Source: Actinophytocola sp036555685
GTDB lineage: Bacteria > Actinomycetota > Actinomycetes > Mycobacteriales > Pseudonocardiaceae
Length of the DNA: 64,000 nucleotides
Direction of reading: 5' to 3'
NCBI RefSeq assembly: GCF_036555685.1
Contig: NZ_DATBKY010000316.1
Location: 14,561 to 78,560, forward strand
Part shown: piece by piece, positions 42,408 to 51,068 of the stretch
How positions within the stretch are numbered: the stretch's first letter is position 1
Layout of the letters: each line of letters opens with the position of its first letter
Translations under genes and position numbers: made by a program
The notes under the pieces: generated by a model
What the model was told of the DNA's origin: nothing
Seen by the model: only the letters and a program-made list of their open reading frames with translations
Database searches by the model: none

Positions 42408-43175
42408 ATGGTCGAGCTGAAGACGCCGGCCGAGCTCGCGATCATGCGCGAGGCGGGCCGCGTGGTCGCGACGGCGCTGGCAGCGGTCCGCTCGACCGCC
42501 GCGGTCGGGGTGTCGCTGCGCGAGCTGGACGAGGTGGCGGCCGGCGTGCTCGCGTCCGAGGGGGCGAAGTCGTCGTTCCAGCACTACCACCCGCACTTCG
42601 CGCCGACGCCGTTCCCGGCGGTGATCTGCGCGTCGGTGAACGACGTGATCGTGCACGGCATCCCGTCGGACTACCGGCTGCGCGACGGCGACCTGGTGAG
42701 CATCGACTTCGGCGCGTGCGTGGACGGCTTCCACGGCGACTCGGCGATCAGCTTCCCCGTGGGCACGCCCCGGCCGGAGGACGTCACGCTGATCGCCGAT
42801 ACGCGGGCGGCGCTCAACGCGGGCATCGCCGCGGCCGTGCCGGGCGGCCGGCTGGGCGACGTGTCGGCCGCGGTGGGCCGCATCGGTCGCGCGGCGGGCT
42901 ACGGCATCCCGCAGAACTTCGGCGGCCACGGCGTCGGCCGGGCGATGCACGAGGACCCGTCCGTGCCGAACGAGGGCCGCCCGGGCCGGGGCCTGCCGCT
43001 GCGCCCGGGCCTGACGATCGCCATCGAACCGATGTTCATGGCCGGCGGCCGGGACCGCTTCGTCACCGACCCGGACGGCTGGGCGCTGCGCACCGCGGAC
43101 GGCAGCCGCGCCGCACACATGGAGCACACGATCGCGGTAACCGACGACGGCCCGATGATCCTCACGACCCCATAG
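42408..43175 (+). CDS. map: Type I methionine aminopeptidase
   Basis: A 255-residue enzyme that removes N-terminal Met from new proteins. The metal ligands are visible: Asp in SIDFGACVDGFHGDSAI (two Asp), His in NFGGHGVGRAMHEDP, Glu in AIEPMF and Glu in MEHTIAV. The start has GGAGGGGAC directly upstream. Unlike the housekeeping map near secY, this copy is paired with a divergent XRE regulator, so it is probably a regulated paralogue. It converges on a membrane protein gene with two bases between stops. Confidence 0.95.
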   Translation: MVELKTPAELAIMREAGRVVATALAAVRSTAAVGVSLRELDEVAAGVLASEGAKSSFQHYHPHFAPTPFPAVICASVNDVIVHGIPSDYRLRDGDLVSIDFGACVDGFHGDSAISFPVGTPRPEDVTLIADTRAALNAGIAAAVPGGRLGDVSAAVGRIGRAAGYGIPQNFGGHGVGRAMHEDPSVPNEGRPGRGLPLRPGLTIAIEPMFMAGGRDRFVTDPDGWALRTADGSRAAHMEHTIAVTDDGPMILTTP

Positions 43176-43177
43176 GT

Positions 43178-44158
43178 TCAGTTGTTCACGACCATCGCCC
43201 GTCGCCAGCCGACCTTGATCCGCTCCGCGAGCGAGAAGTGCACCGCCGGCAGGGCAGCCGCGGTCCGCGCGGCAGCCGCGAGCGCCTGGATGTCGTCCAC
43301 CTCGTGACCCCGGCGGCTGAACTGGTCCGGGAAACATTCCCGCAGCGCGTCGAGAAGTACCGCGGCCGCCGCCTTGACCTTCGGATCCCGGTCGCGCCGA
43401 ACACATTCCAGGAGGACGGACGTCGGCCATTCCGGCAGATCTCCCGAAGGGGACCACCAATCCCTCTCCCGGGACGCGAGCATCTCCGCCATCGCGTGCA
43501 GCAGGTCGAGTTTCGCCTGCGCCGGGACCTCTTTCTTCGTCCGCCAGGTGCGCATGAAATGTCCGGGAAAGTAATACCGACCGGTTTCCAGATCCGCGAG
43601 TCGTCCCGCCCGATCGACCAGCAACACAGCCGCCTCGTTGCGTGCTTCGTCATCGACCTGGTCGCTGTCGGTGCCGTTACGCGGGCGGTTCCCGGCGAGC
43701 ACCTGGCCGATGAGCCAGGTCGCCGTTCCGTCGTCGACGAGACCGCCGTCCCACGCGGGCTGCAGCACGCGCAGGGCGATGCGTTCCTGGCCCAACAGGA
43801 CCATGGTCGACAGAATCCCCGCGAGGCGAGACTTCTTCGCGCCTTCCGGCAACAACGCCAGGCTCCGGAGCACCGTCTCCAGCCGGAGACGCTGCCGTTC
43901 GCGGGCATTGTGGCCACTCGTCAGCAATGCCGCGCACAACGTCGCCACGGCGCCCAGTGTCGCGCCGATGAACGTCAGGAACGAACCGACCTGGTTGGTG
44001 TTCGGCGGCACGGACAGCCCGAACAGGCCGGACCGGATGGCACCCGAGATCGCCATCCACAGAAGCGGCACGATCGCACACAACAGGACCAGCACGGGCC
44101 AGCCCGACCGCAGGTGCCGGTCCAGCCGCTCGATCATGGTCGCCATGGCCGGTCTCAC
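43178..44158 (-). CDS. Membrane protein of the Clp-fold protease operon, unknown family
   Basis: A 326-residue protein. Two N-terminal membrane helices (GWPVLVLLCAIVPLLWMAI near 20-38; VGSFLTFIGATLGAVATLCAALLTS near 57-81) precede a long helical cytoplasmic part with several RERQRLRLETVLR-like amphipathic helices and a C-terminal KAAAAVLLDALRE repeat-like stretch. I recognise no family. The GTG start at 44158 overlaps the protease stop as GTGA, so the two are translated as a pair. The membrane anchor may recruit the protease. Confidence 0.68.
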   Translation of the reverse strand: MRPAMATMIERLDRHLRSGWPVLVLLCAIVPLLWMAISGAIRSGLFGLSVPPNTNQVGSFLTFIGATLGAVATLCAALLTSGHNARERQRLRLETVLRSLALLPEGAKKSRLAGILSTMVLLGQERIALRVLQPAWDGGLVDDGTATWLIGQVLAGNRPRNGTDSDQVDDEARNEAAVLLVDRAGRLADLETGRYYFPGHFMRTWRTKKEVPAQAKLDLLHAMAEMLASRERDWWSPSGDLPEWPTSVLLECVRRDRDPKVKAAAAVLLDALRECFPDQFSRRGHEVDDIQALAAAARTAAALPAVHFSLAERIKVGWRRAMVVNN

Positions 44159-45246
44159 TTGGGTCTGCCCATGTCGGGACTGAAGGTCCTCGGCCTGCCG
44201 GTGTCCGCCATCGGGTGATCCTCAACCGTGTCGTGGGGAACCGGAGCCTCGACCATGGAGCCCTGCTGATCCTCCGCCCTCGATGCCTCGTCCTCGCTGA
44301 TGAACCCGATGAACGTCTTGTGCCGGCACGCGTTCAGCACCTTGGCCGCGTTCTCGTACGTCTTGCTGTCCATCGGCTCGACCGCGAGGCCGATCTGCTC
44401 CGCCTCGTGGAGGTCGATCGGGAACGGGTGATGCGTGTAACCGTAGACGAGCTGATACGCGATGTGGTCCGCCCGCGCGAAGTCACCGTCCTTGGCCTTT
44501 GCTCGAAGCAGCTTGCTCGCGTACCGCTCACCGATCCGCAGATTCCGTCCCCAGCCACCGAAGTCCAGTGCGGTGATGGTGCTCAGCACCGGCTGGATCG
44601 CGCCGATGGCGAAGGTCGACGCGGTGGCGAGCAAGTCCGCGACCGGGATGCGCCGTTCCGTGGCTTCCACCAACTGCGGCAGCGCCTTGGTGATCGTCTT
44701 GAAACCGAAGTCGCGGACGTAGTCGACGCTCTGGTAGCAGTCGAGCGCCGAAACCTTGTTCGCCGGATTTCGCGGATCCGGGATCTGCGTGTCCAGCGGA
44801 CCCAACTCACCGAATGCCGATAAATGCACCTTGTCCGCTGCGATCGCGAGCAGCGTGCTCGCGCTCTTGGCCCGGGACGGCACGTATACGTGTAGCTCTT
44901 TCGTATACGCGGCAAGGTAAAGCGCGGTCGCGTAGGCGGAGTCGAGACTGCCGCCCGGCGAGTTCAGCAGAATGTTGAGGGTGCGGTCGCGCTCGTCCGG
45001 ATACCCGAACGCGCGCCACAACCTGTCCTTGACGATGCCGTCGGTACTCCACTCCACGCCGGACGTGAAGCGTCCATTGATCATCAGCCAGGTGCCGCCG
45101 GCTTGCTGCGCGAACTCACGTCCGAGCCTGCGCACCTCTCGACGTTCGGCCGGTGTGATCATCGTGGCGTCGAGCGGCGAGGCGATGTCGAGCGCGTTCG
45201 CCGACTCGTCGACGAAGAGGCGCCCAGAGCCGTTGTTGTCGCTCAT
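44155..45246 (-). CDS. Clp/crotonase-fold serine protease of the SDH type
   Basis: A 363-residue protein. The ClpP/SppA-like core covers about residues 85-260: ILLNSPGGSLDSAYATALYLA (oxyanion-loop SPGG), then the nucleophile Ser128 in RAKSASTLLAIAADKVHLS and GELGPLDTQI, as in serine dehydrogenase-type proteinases. No signal peptide or membrane helix is visible. A Glu/Asp-rich tail of 40 residues follows. The start has GGGGAG five bases upstream. It is coupled to the membrane protein downstream. Substrate unknown. Confidence 0.82.
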   Translation of the reverse strand: MSDNNGSGRLFVDESANALDIASPLDATMITPAERREVRRLGREFAQQAGGTWLMINGRFTSGVEWSTDGIVKDRLWRAFGYPDERDRTLNILLNSPGGSLDSAYATALYLAAYTKELHVYVPSRAKSASTLLAIAADKVHLSAFGELGPLDTQIPDPRNPANKVSALDCYQSVDYVRDFGFKTITKALPQLVEATERRIPVADLLATASTFAIGAIQPVLSTITALDFGGWGRNLRIGERYASKLLRAKAKDGDFARADHIAYQLVYGYTHHPFPIDLHEAEQIGLAVEPMDSKTYENAAKVLNACRHKTFIGFISEDEASRAEDQQGSMVEAPVPHDTVEDHPMADTGRPRTFSPDMGRPK

Positions 45247-45332
45247 CGGAACTCCCCAGTGGTGGTCGTACGGATGTCTTCACCTTGGACATACGCAGGC
45301 CACGGCAGGGCATTTCGACGGAATTCCGAATT

Positions 45333-45345
45333 GTTACTTTGTAAC
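45333..45345. promoter_or_regulatory. Small dyad upstream of the protease operon
   Basis: GTTAC and GTAAC flank TTT in an AT-rich patch of the 117-bp gap upstream of the protease gene. It may be an operator or part of the promoter. Confidence 0.4.
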
Positions 45346-45363
45346 GTTTGGACGTGCGGAAAA

Positions 45364-45825
45364 TTAGCCCACGAGTTCCGGTGGAAAGCCGCCGGTGGCG
45401 ATCGGACCCCAGCGGTCGATCGTCACGCGGATGAGACATTTCCCTTGCCGTTGCATGGCTTCGCGGTACTCGTTCCAGTCGGGGTGTTCGCCGGAGATCA
45501 CGCGGAAGTACTCGACCAGGGGCTCGAGTGCGTCCGGCAGGTCGAGGACCTCCGCGGTGCCGTCGACCTGGACCCAGGCGCCGTCCCAGTCGTCGGAGAG
45601 GACGCAGACCGACGCGCGGGGGTTGCGGCGGGCGTTGACGGCCTTGGCGCGGGCCGGGTAGGTCGAGATCACGATGCGGTTCTCGGTGTCCAGTCCGCAG
45701 GTGACCGGCGACAGCTGCGGGGTACCGTCGGTCCTGGTCGTGACCAGGATGGCGTGGTGGCGGGGGCGGATGAACTCGGACAGGGCGGCCTTGTCGACCC
45801 GGTCCGACGTTGCGATTCGAGGCAC
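45364..45825 (-). CDS. PPOX-class F420-dependent oxidoreductase-like protein
   Basis: A 153-residue split-barrel flavin/F420-binding protein: EFIRPRHHAILVTTRTDGTPQLSPVTCGLDTENRIVISTY, RAKAVNARRNPRASVCVL and the C-terminal LIRVTIDRWGPIATGG. The family includes F420-dependent reductases and pyridoxamine-phosphate-oxidase-like proteins. The start is GTG 45825; TACCGT ends exactly six bases upstream, so it is probably leaderless. It is divergent from the CPBP gene, with only 22 bases between start codons holding both -10 elements. Confidence 0.88.
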   Translation of the reverse strand: MPRIATSDRVDKAALSEFIRPRHHAILVTTRTDGTPQLSPVTCGLDTENRIVISTYPARAKAVNARRNPRASVCVLSDDWDGAWVQVDGTAEVLDLPDALEPLVEYFRVISGEHPDWNEYREAMQRQGKCLIRVTIDRWGPIATGGFPPELVG

Positions 45826-45847
45826 GGCTAGACGGTAGCTTCTTGCT

Positions 45848-46648
45848 GTGGAGTTGAGAGCCTGGCTGGCCCCGCGGCGGCGCGCCGAGCCGATCACCGA
45901 TCCCGGCGAGCGCCGCGCGATCGTCATCGAGCTGGTCATCGTCTTCGCGATCACGCTCGGCATGTCCGGCCTGCGCAGCCTCCTCTCCCTCCTCGACGCG
46001 CTGCTGCAGCCCGAGCCGCTCTCCCAGCAGCAGGTCGCGATCAACGTCCCGCAGGCGACCGCGCAGGCCATCGACTTCCTCCGCCAGCTGCTCTCCGCCG
46101 GCCAGCTCTTCGCGTGGGGCGCGCTCGGGCTCTACCTGCTCTGGCGGGCCGGCATCCGGCTGCGCGCGGTCGGCCTCGACCGCGACCATCCGGGGCGCGA
46201 CGCGCTCGGCGGGGCCGGGCTCGCGGCGCTGATCGGCATCCCCGGGCTGGGGCTGTACTTCCTCGCCCGCGCGCTCGGCGCCAACCTCACCGTCCTGCCC
46301 TCCACGCTGGACAACACGTGGTGGAGCCCGATCGCGCTCACGGTCGCCGCCGCGGCGAACGCGTGGGCCGAGGAGGTCCTCGTCGTCGCGTACCTCATCA
46401 CGCGGCTGCGCCAGCTCGGCTGGCGGGAGAACGGCTCGCTCGTCGCGGCGGCCACGCTGCGCGGGTCGTACCACCTGTACCAGGGCTTCGGCGGCTTCGT
46501 CGGCAACTTCGTCATGGGGCTCGTCTTCGGCCGGGTCTGGCAGAAGACCAACCGGCTCTGGCCGCTCGTCATCGCCCACACGCTGCTCGACATCGTCGCG
46601 TTCGTCGGCTACGCGCTGCTGCGCGGCAAGGTGTCGTGGCTGTCCTAG
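45848..46648 (+). CDS. CPBP-family intramembrane metalloprotease
   Basis: A 266-residue membrane protein with six to eight helices. The CAAX-protease/bacteriocin-processing (ABI) motifs are NAWAEEVLVVAYLITRLRQLG (EExxxxR-like, here EE followed by distal R), a GSYHLYQGFGGFVGNFVMGLVFG segment and IAHTLLDIVAF, supplying the Glu and His metal ligands. The GTG start at 45848 has TAGCTT exactly six bases upstream (leaderless). ligD follows 17 bp downstream. Substrate unknown. Confidence 0.87.
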   Translation: MELRAWLAPRRRAEPITDPGERRAIVIELVIVFAITLGMSGLRSLLSLLDALLQPEPLSQQQVAINVPQATAQAIDFLRQLLSAGQLFAWGALGLYLLWRAGIRLRAVGLDRDHPGRDALGGAGLAALIGIPGLGLYFLARALGANLTVLPSTLDNTWWSPIALTVAAAANAWAEEVLVVAYLITRLRQLGWRENGSLVAAATLRGSYHLYQGFGGFVGNFVMGLVFGRVWQKTNRLWPLVIAHTLLDIVAFVGYALLRGKVSWLS

Positions 46649-46665
46649 CAGCAGAATGGAACGCG

Positions 46666-49161
46666 ATGGGTGACCTGGACGAATACCGGAAGAAGCGCGA
46701 CCCCGGCCGCACCCCCGAGCCGGTGCCGGCCGAGGGTTCGCTGCCGACCGGCAACAACGACACGTTCGTCATCCAGGAGCACCACGCCACCCGCCTGCAC
46801 TGGGACGTCCGGCTCGAGCGCGACGGCGTGCTCGTGTCGTGGGCCGTGCCGAAGGGGCTGCCGGACGTGCCGGGCGACATCCGGCTCGCCGTGCACACCG
46901 AGGACCACCCGATGGAGTACGCGACGTTCTCCGGCGAGATCCCGAAGGGCGAGTACGGCGGCGGCCGCATGTTCATCTGGGACCGCGGCCACTACGAGAC
47001 GCTGAAGTGGTCCGACCGCGAGGTCGCGGTCGTGTTCGACGGCGAGCGGGCGAAGGGCCGGTACACGTTCTTCCGCAGCGGCAAGGACGCCAAGGACTGG
47101 ATGGTCCGCCGCTCCGAGCCACCGCGGCAGCCCGGCTTCACCCGACTGCCCGAGCTCGTCGAGCCGATGCTGGCCTCGCCGGGCACGCTGCCGCCGGACG
47201 ACGAGGACGAGCAGTGGGCGTACGAGTTCAAGTGGGACGGCGTGCGCGCGCTGGCCCGGGTCGAGGGCGGCCGGTTGCAGCTGTTCTCGCGCAAGGGCAA
47301 CGACATCACGGTCACCTATCCGGAGCTGCGCAAGCTCGGCGAGGAGCTGGGCTCGACGCAGGTGTGGCTGGACGGCGAGATCGTGGCCATGGAGAACGGC
47401 CGGCCGAGCTTTCCCGCGCTGCAGCAGCGCATGCACGTCCAGAACGACCGGCAGGCGCGCAACCTGGCGAACGCCGTGCCGGTGACGTACCTGGTGTTCG
47501 ACGTGCTGTACCTGGACGGGCGGTCGTGCATGGACCTGCCGTACTCGGAGCGGCGGCAGCTGCTCGACGGGCTGGAGCTGCGCGGGCCGAACTGGAACAC
47601 GTCGCCGTCGTACGTCGCGGAGGGTGCCGCGCTGGTGGCGACCGCCCGTGAGCAGGAGCTCGAAGGTGTCGTCGCCAAGCGGGTGACCTCGCGGTACTTC
47701 CCCGGCCGGCGCACGCCGGACTGGATCAAGATCAAGGAGCTGACCACGATCGAGGTCCTGATCGGCGGCTGGCGGCCCGGCGAGGGGCGGCGGTCGGGCA
47801 CGATCGGGTCGCTGATGCTGGGGGTGCCGACCGACGCGGGGCTGCGCTACGTCGGCCAGGTCGGCACGGGCTGGACGGACAAGGCGCTGACCGCGCTCGC
47901 CGCGCGGCTCCAGCCGCTGGAACAGCGGACGTCGCCGTTCACCGACGTGCCCGCGGACCGGGCGAAGGGCGCGCACTGGCTCTCGCCCGAGTTGGTCGGC
48001 GAGGTGGAGTTCCGGAACTGGACACCGGACGGGCGGCTGCGTGCGGCGTCGTGGCGCGGGTTGCGGGAGGACCTGGCACCGGCGGATCTGGAGCGGGAGG
48101 CGGCGCCGGACGCAGTGCCGGACGACCCCGGGGAGCCGTACTCCCCTTCGCCGGACGCCGAGCCCTCGCATGCCGAGCCCTCGCATGCCGAGGCTTCGGA
48201 GACCGAGCCGCCGGAGACCGGGACTTCGCCGGATGCCGAGCCGGGGCCGGCGAACGTCATGGTCGAGGTCGAGGGGCGGCGGCTGCGGTTGTCCAACCTG
48301 GACAAGGTGCTGTACCCGGACGCGGGGTTCACGAAGGGCCAGGTGATCAACTACTACAGCCGCGTGGCGCCGGTGCTGCTCCCCCACCTGGCCGACCGCC
48401 CCGTGACGCTGCGCCGGTGGCCCGACGGGGTGACCGGGCAGCCGTTCTACGAGAAGAACGCCGCGCGCGGGGCGCCGGAGTGGGTGCGGACGGTGCGGGT
48501 GGAGACGCCGGGCAGCACGCGCGGGTACGAGACGCTGGACTTCGTGGTGCTGGGCGACCTGCCGTCGCTGGTGTGGTCGGCGAACATGGCGGCGCTGGAG
48601 CTGCACCTTCCACAGTGGACCGTGACGCCGGGAGGCGAGCGGCGGACGCCGGACCTGCTGGTGTTCGACCTGGACCCCGGCCCGCCGGCGACGATCGTGG
48701 AGTGCTGCGAGGTGGCGCTGCTGGTGCGGTCGCTGCTGTCGGAGCACGGCCTGTCCGCGTACGCGAAGACGAGCGGGTCGAAGGGAATGCAGCTGTACGC
48801 CCCGGTCCGGACGGCGGCGGTGGAGCAGACGTCGGCGTTCGCGAAGGCGGTGGCGGAGTCGCTGGCCGCGTCGCATCCGCGGCTGGTCGTCGCGCGGATG
48901 GCGAAGAACCTGCGGCCGCGGAAGGTGTTCATCGACTGGAGCCAGAACAACCAGTACAAGACGACGATCGCCCCGTACTCGCTGCGTGGCCGCCCGTCCC
49001 CGACGGTGTCGACCCCGATCACGTGGGACGAGGTGGCCGCGTGCCGCCACCCGAACGACCTCGTCTTTACGGCGGACGAGGTGCTGGAACGCGTCGAGGA
49101 ACACGGTGACCTGCTGAAACCACTACTGGCCAAGAGGCGCCCGAAGCTGCCGGAGCCGTAG
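46666..49161 (+). CDS. ligD: DNA ligase D (phosphoesterase-ligase-polymerase)
   Basis: An 831-residue multidomain protein of non-homologous end joining. Residues 5-160 are the 3'-phosphoesterase (HHATRLHWDVRLERDGVL, IPKGEYGGG). Residues 165-470 are the ATP-dependent ligase (KWDG nucleotidyl Lys near residue 190, then DGEIVAM and DWIKIKEL). Residues 530-825 are the primase/polymerase (DLDPGPP catalytic Asp pair, YAKTSGSKGMQLY). A repetitive Pro/Glu/Ser/His linker lies near residues 490-530. Domain order is phosphoesterase-ligase-polymerase, as in Pseudomonas, not the mycobacterial polymerase-first order. No ku gene is in the window. Confidence 0.95.
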   Translation: MGDLDEYRKKRDPGRTPEPVPAEGSLPTGNNDTFVIQEHHATRLHWDVRLERDGVLVSWAVPKGLPDVPGDIRLAVHTEDHPMEYATFSGEIPKGEYGGGRMFIWDRGHYETLKWSDREVAVVFDGERAKGRYTFFRSGKDAKDWMVRRSEPPRQPGFTRLPELVEPMLASPGTLPPDDEDEQWAYEFKWDGVRALARVEGGRLQLFSRKGNDITVTYPELRKLGEELGSTQVWLDGEIVAMENGRPSFPALQQRMHVQNDRQARNLANAVPVTYLVFDVLYLDGRSCMDLPYSERRQLLDGLELRGPNWNTSPSYVAEGAALVATAREQELEGVVAKRVTSRYFPGRRTPDWIKIKELTTIEVLIGGWRPGEGRRSGTIGSLMLGVPTDAGLRYVGQVGTGWTDKALTALAARLQPLEQRTSPFTDVPADRAKGAHWLSPELVGEVEFRNWTPDGRLRAASWRGLREDLAPADLEREAAPDAVPDDPGEPYSPSPDAEPSHAEPSHAEASETEPPETGTSPDAEPGPANVMVEVEGRRLRLSNLDKVLYPDAGFTKGQVINYYSRVAPVLLPHLADRPVTLRRWPDGVTGQPFYEKNAARGAPEWVRTVRVETPGSTRGYETLDFVVLGDLPSLVWSANMAALELHLPQWTVTPGGERRTPDLLVFDLDPGPPATIVECCEVALLVRSLLSEHGLSAYAKTSGSKGMQLYAPVRTAAVEQTSAFAKAVAESLAASHPRLVVARMAKNLRPRKVFIDWSQNNQYKTTIAPYSLRGRPSPTVSTPITWDEVAACRHPNDLVFTADEVLERVEEHGDLLKPLLAKRRPKLPEP

Positions 49162-49227
49162 CGCGGGCGCCCTCCGGTGGCGGACGTCTCCGCGACAACC
49201 CGCGCTTGGAGTTATTACGCTCGCCCG

Positions 49228-50466
49228 GTGACCGCTCAACCAGCATCTGACCTGGCCCTGCACGACCAGCCCATGCCGCGGGTGGACAGCGAGGTCGGGC
49301 CGCTGCGCGCGGTCCTGCTGCACCGCCCCGGCGCCGAGCTCAAGCGGCTGACCCCGCGCAACAACGACCAGCTCCTGTTCGACAGCATCCCGTGGGTCGA
49401 CCGGGCCCAGGAGGAGCACGACGCGTTCGCCGAGACGCTCGGGACGCGCAACGTCGAGGTGCTGCTGCTCGCCGACGCCCTGGTCACCGCCCTGTCCGAC
49501 GAGCGAGCGCACGCCGCCGCCGCGGACACGGCCGTCGACCGGCGGCGGGTCGGGCACGAGCTCGCCGACGCCCTCGGCTCGCATCTGTCCACGATGGACA
49601 ACGAGGAGCTCGCGGACGTGCTGATGGCGGGCATGACGTTCGAGGAGCTGCCGGCCGCCGAGGGCGCGTCGCTGGTACGCAAGATGCACCACCCGAACGA
49701 CTTCGTCGTCGACCCGCTGCCGAACCTGCTGTTCACGCGCGACTCGTCGGTGTGGATCGGCAACCGGGTGGCGATCGCCTCGCTCGCGATGCCGGCACGC
49801 AACCGGGAGACCGCGCTGCTCGACCTGATCTACGCCTACCACCCGCGCTTCCGCGCCGCCGGCCGCGCGTACGGCGCCCACTCGGCCCCGGTCGAGGGCG
49901 GCGACGTGCTGCTGCTCGCGCCGGGCGTGCTGGCGATCGGGGTCGGCGAGCGGACCACCCCCGCGGGCGCGGAGTCGCTCGCGCGCTCGGCGTTCGCCGA
50001 CGGCCTCGCGCACACCGTGCTCGCGGTGCCGATCGCGCAGGACCGGGCGACCATGCACCTGGACACGGTCTGCACGATGGTCGCCCGGGACGCCGTCGTG
50101 ATGTACCCGGCGGTGCGCGACACGCTCGTGGCCTACCCGCTGCGCCCCGGCGAGCGCGACGGTGTGCGGGTGACCGGCCCGGTGCCGTTCCTGGAGGCGG
50201 CCGCGGACGCGATGGACATCGACCGGCTGCGGGTGATCGACACGGGCCTGGACCCGGTGACCGCGGAACGCGAGCAGTGGGACGACGGCAACAACACGCT
50301 CGCGGTGGCCCCCGGCGTGGTGGTCGCGTACGAGCGGAACGTGGAGACCAACGCGCGGCTGGAGGACGCCGGCATCGAGGTGCTGCGCATCGGGGGCTCC
50401 GAGCTGGGCTCGGGCCGCGGCGGGCCCCGCTGCATGTCCTGCCCGATCGTCCGCGAGCCGCTGTGA
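49228..50466 (+). CDS. arcA: Arginine deiminase
   Basis: A 412-residue enzyme hydrolysing arginine to citrulline and ammonia. Landmarks are VDSEVGPLRAVLLHRPG near the N-terminus, NLLFTRDSSVWIGN, HSAPVEGGDVLLL, the catalytic ATMHLDTVCTMV (His) and the C-terminal GGPRCMSCPI (nucleophilic Cys). The GTG start at 49228 has TACGCT exactly six bases upstream, so it is probably leaderless. No arcB, arcC or arcD is nearby, so this is not a complete deiminase pathway locus. The next gene overlaps by 4 bp. Confidence 0.95.
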   Translation: MTAQPASDLALHDQPMPRVDSEVGPLRAVLLHRPGAELKRLTPRNNDQLLFDSIPWVDRAQEEHDAFAETLGTRNVEVLLLADALVTALSDERAHAAAADTAVDRRRVGHELADALGSHLSTMDNEELADVLMAGMTFEELPAAEGASLVRKMHHPNDFVVDPLPNLLFTRDSSVWIGNRVAIASLAMPARNRETALLDLIYAYHPRFRAAGRAYGAHSAPVEGGDVLLLAPGVLAIGVGERTTPAGAESLARSAFADGLAHTVLAVPIAQDRATMHLDTVCTMVARDAVVMYPAVRDTLVAYPLRPGERDGVRVTGPVPFLEAAADAMDIDRLRVIDTGLDPVTAEREQWDDGNNTLAVAPGVVVAYERNVETNARLEDAGIEVLRIGGSELGSGRGGPRCMSCPIVREPL

Positions 50467-51068
50467 CACTCCTGCTGGTCGCCGGCGGCTTCTGGCAGGA
50501 CGAGATCGACGCCGAGTCCTTCTGGGGCCGGACGGGCGTGCTCGACGGGTTGCGGGCGCACGGCGAGGTGCTCGCGCCCGAGCGACCCCGGCGGGCACGC
50601 AGCTGGGCGGCCGAGGGTGACTTCCTCGCGAACCTGGTCACGGAGCCGGTCACGGTGGTGGCCGGATCCAACGGGTGTTCGGCAGCCGCGCGGTTCGCGG
50701 TCGCGCGGCCGCAGCTCGTCGAGCGGCTCGTGCTTGCCTGGCCGGCCACCGCGCACGATCCCGAGGTCGACGGGTTCACCCGCGACGCGCTTCGCGAGCT
50801 GGGCGCCGACGACGACACCGTCGAGGCGCTGCTCGGGGGCGGGACGCTGCGCGGGGTCGGCGACGACGAGCTGCGCGGGCTCGGCATGCCGGTCGCCGTC
50901 GTGCCGTCCGAGCCGGAGAACCGGATGCATCAGCGCTACACCGTGGACGCGATCAAGGAGCTCACCGGCGCCACCGAGCTACCCGGCTGCCCCGAGCCGC
51001 CGATGCCGGCCTTTCAGCCGGACGGCTTCGTCCACTCCGTCGTCCAGTTCGGGTTGAGCCGGGCGTAG
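50463..51068 (+). CDS. Alpha/beta-hydrolase-like protein
   Basis: A 201-residue protein starting at GTG 50463, overlapping the arginine deiminase stop as GTGA. It has VTLLLVAGGFWQDE at the N-terminus, a nucleophile-elbow-like VVAGSNGCSAAARFAVARP near residue 65 and VERLVLAWPAT. The elbow is A-G-S-N-G in place of G-x-S-x-G, so catalytic activity is uncertain. Function unknown; coupling to arcA suggests a shared role. It overlaps the convergent acetyltransferase gene by 55 bp. Confidence 0.72.
   Translation: MTLLLVAGGFWQDEIDAESFWGRTGVLDGLRAHGEVLAPERPRRARSWAAEGDFLANLVTEPVTVVAGSNGCSAAARFAVARPQLVERLVLAWPATAHDPEVDGFTRDALRELGADDDTVEALLGGGTLRGVGDDELRGLGMPVAVVPSEPENRMHQRYTVDAIKELTGATELPGCPEPPMPAFQPDGFVHSVVQFGLSRA

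Noticed and set aside
43178..45246. Mobile genetic island
   Set aside because: Although the protease operon is slightly different in base use, no integrase, tRNA, direct repeats or transposase were found at its edges.
46645..49104. Minus-strand frame of 819 codons across ligD
   Set aside because: Arg/Gln/His-rich shadow of ligD; no domain or RBS support.
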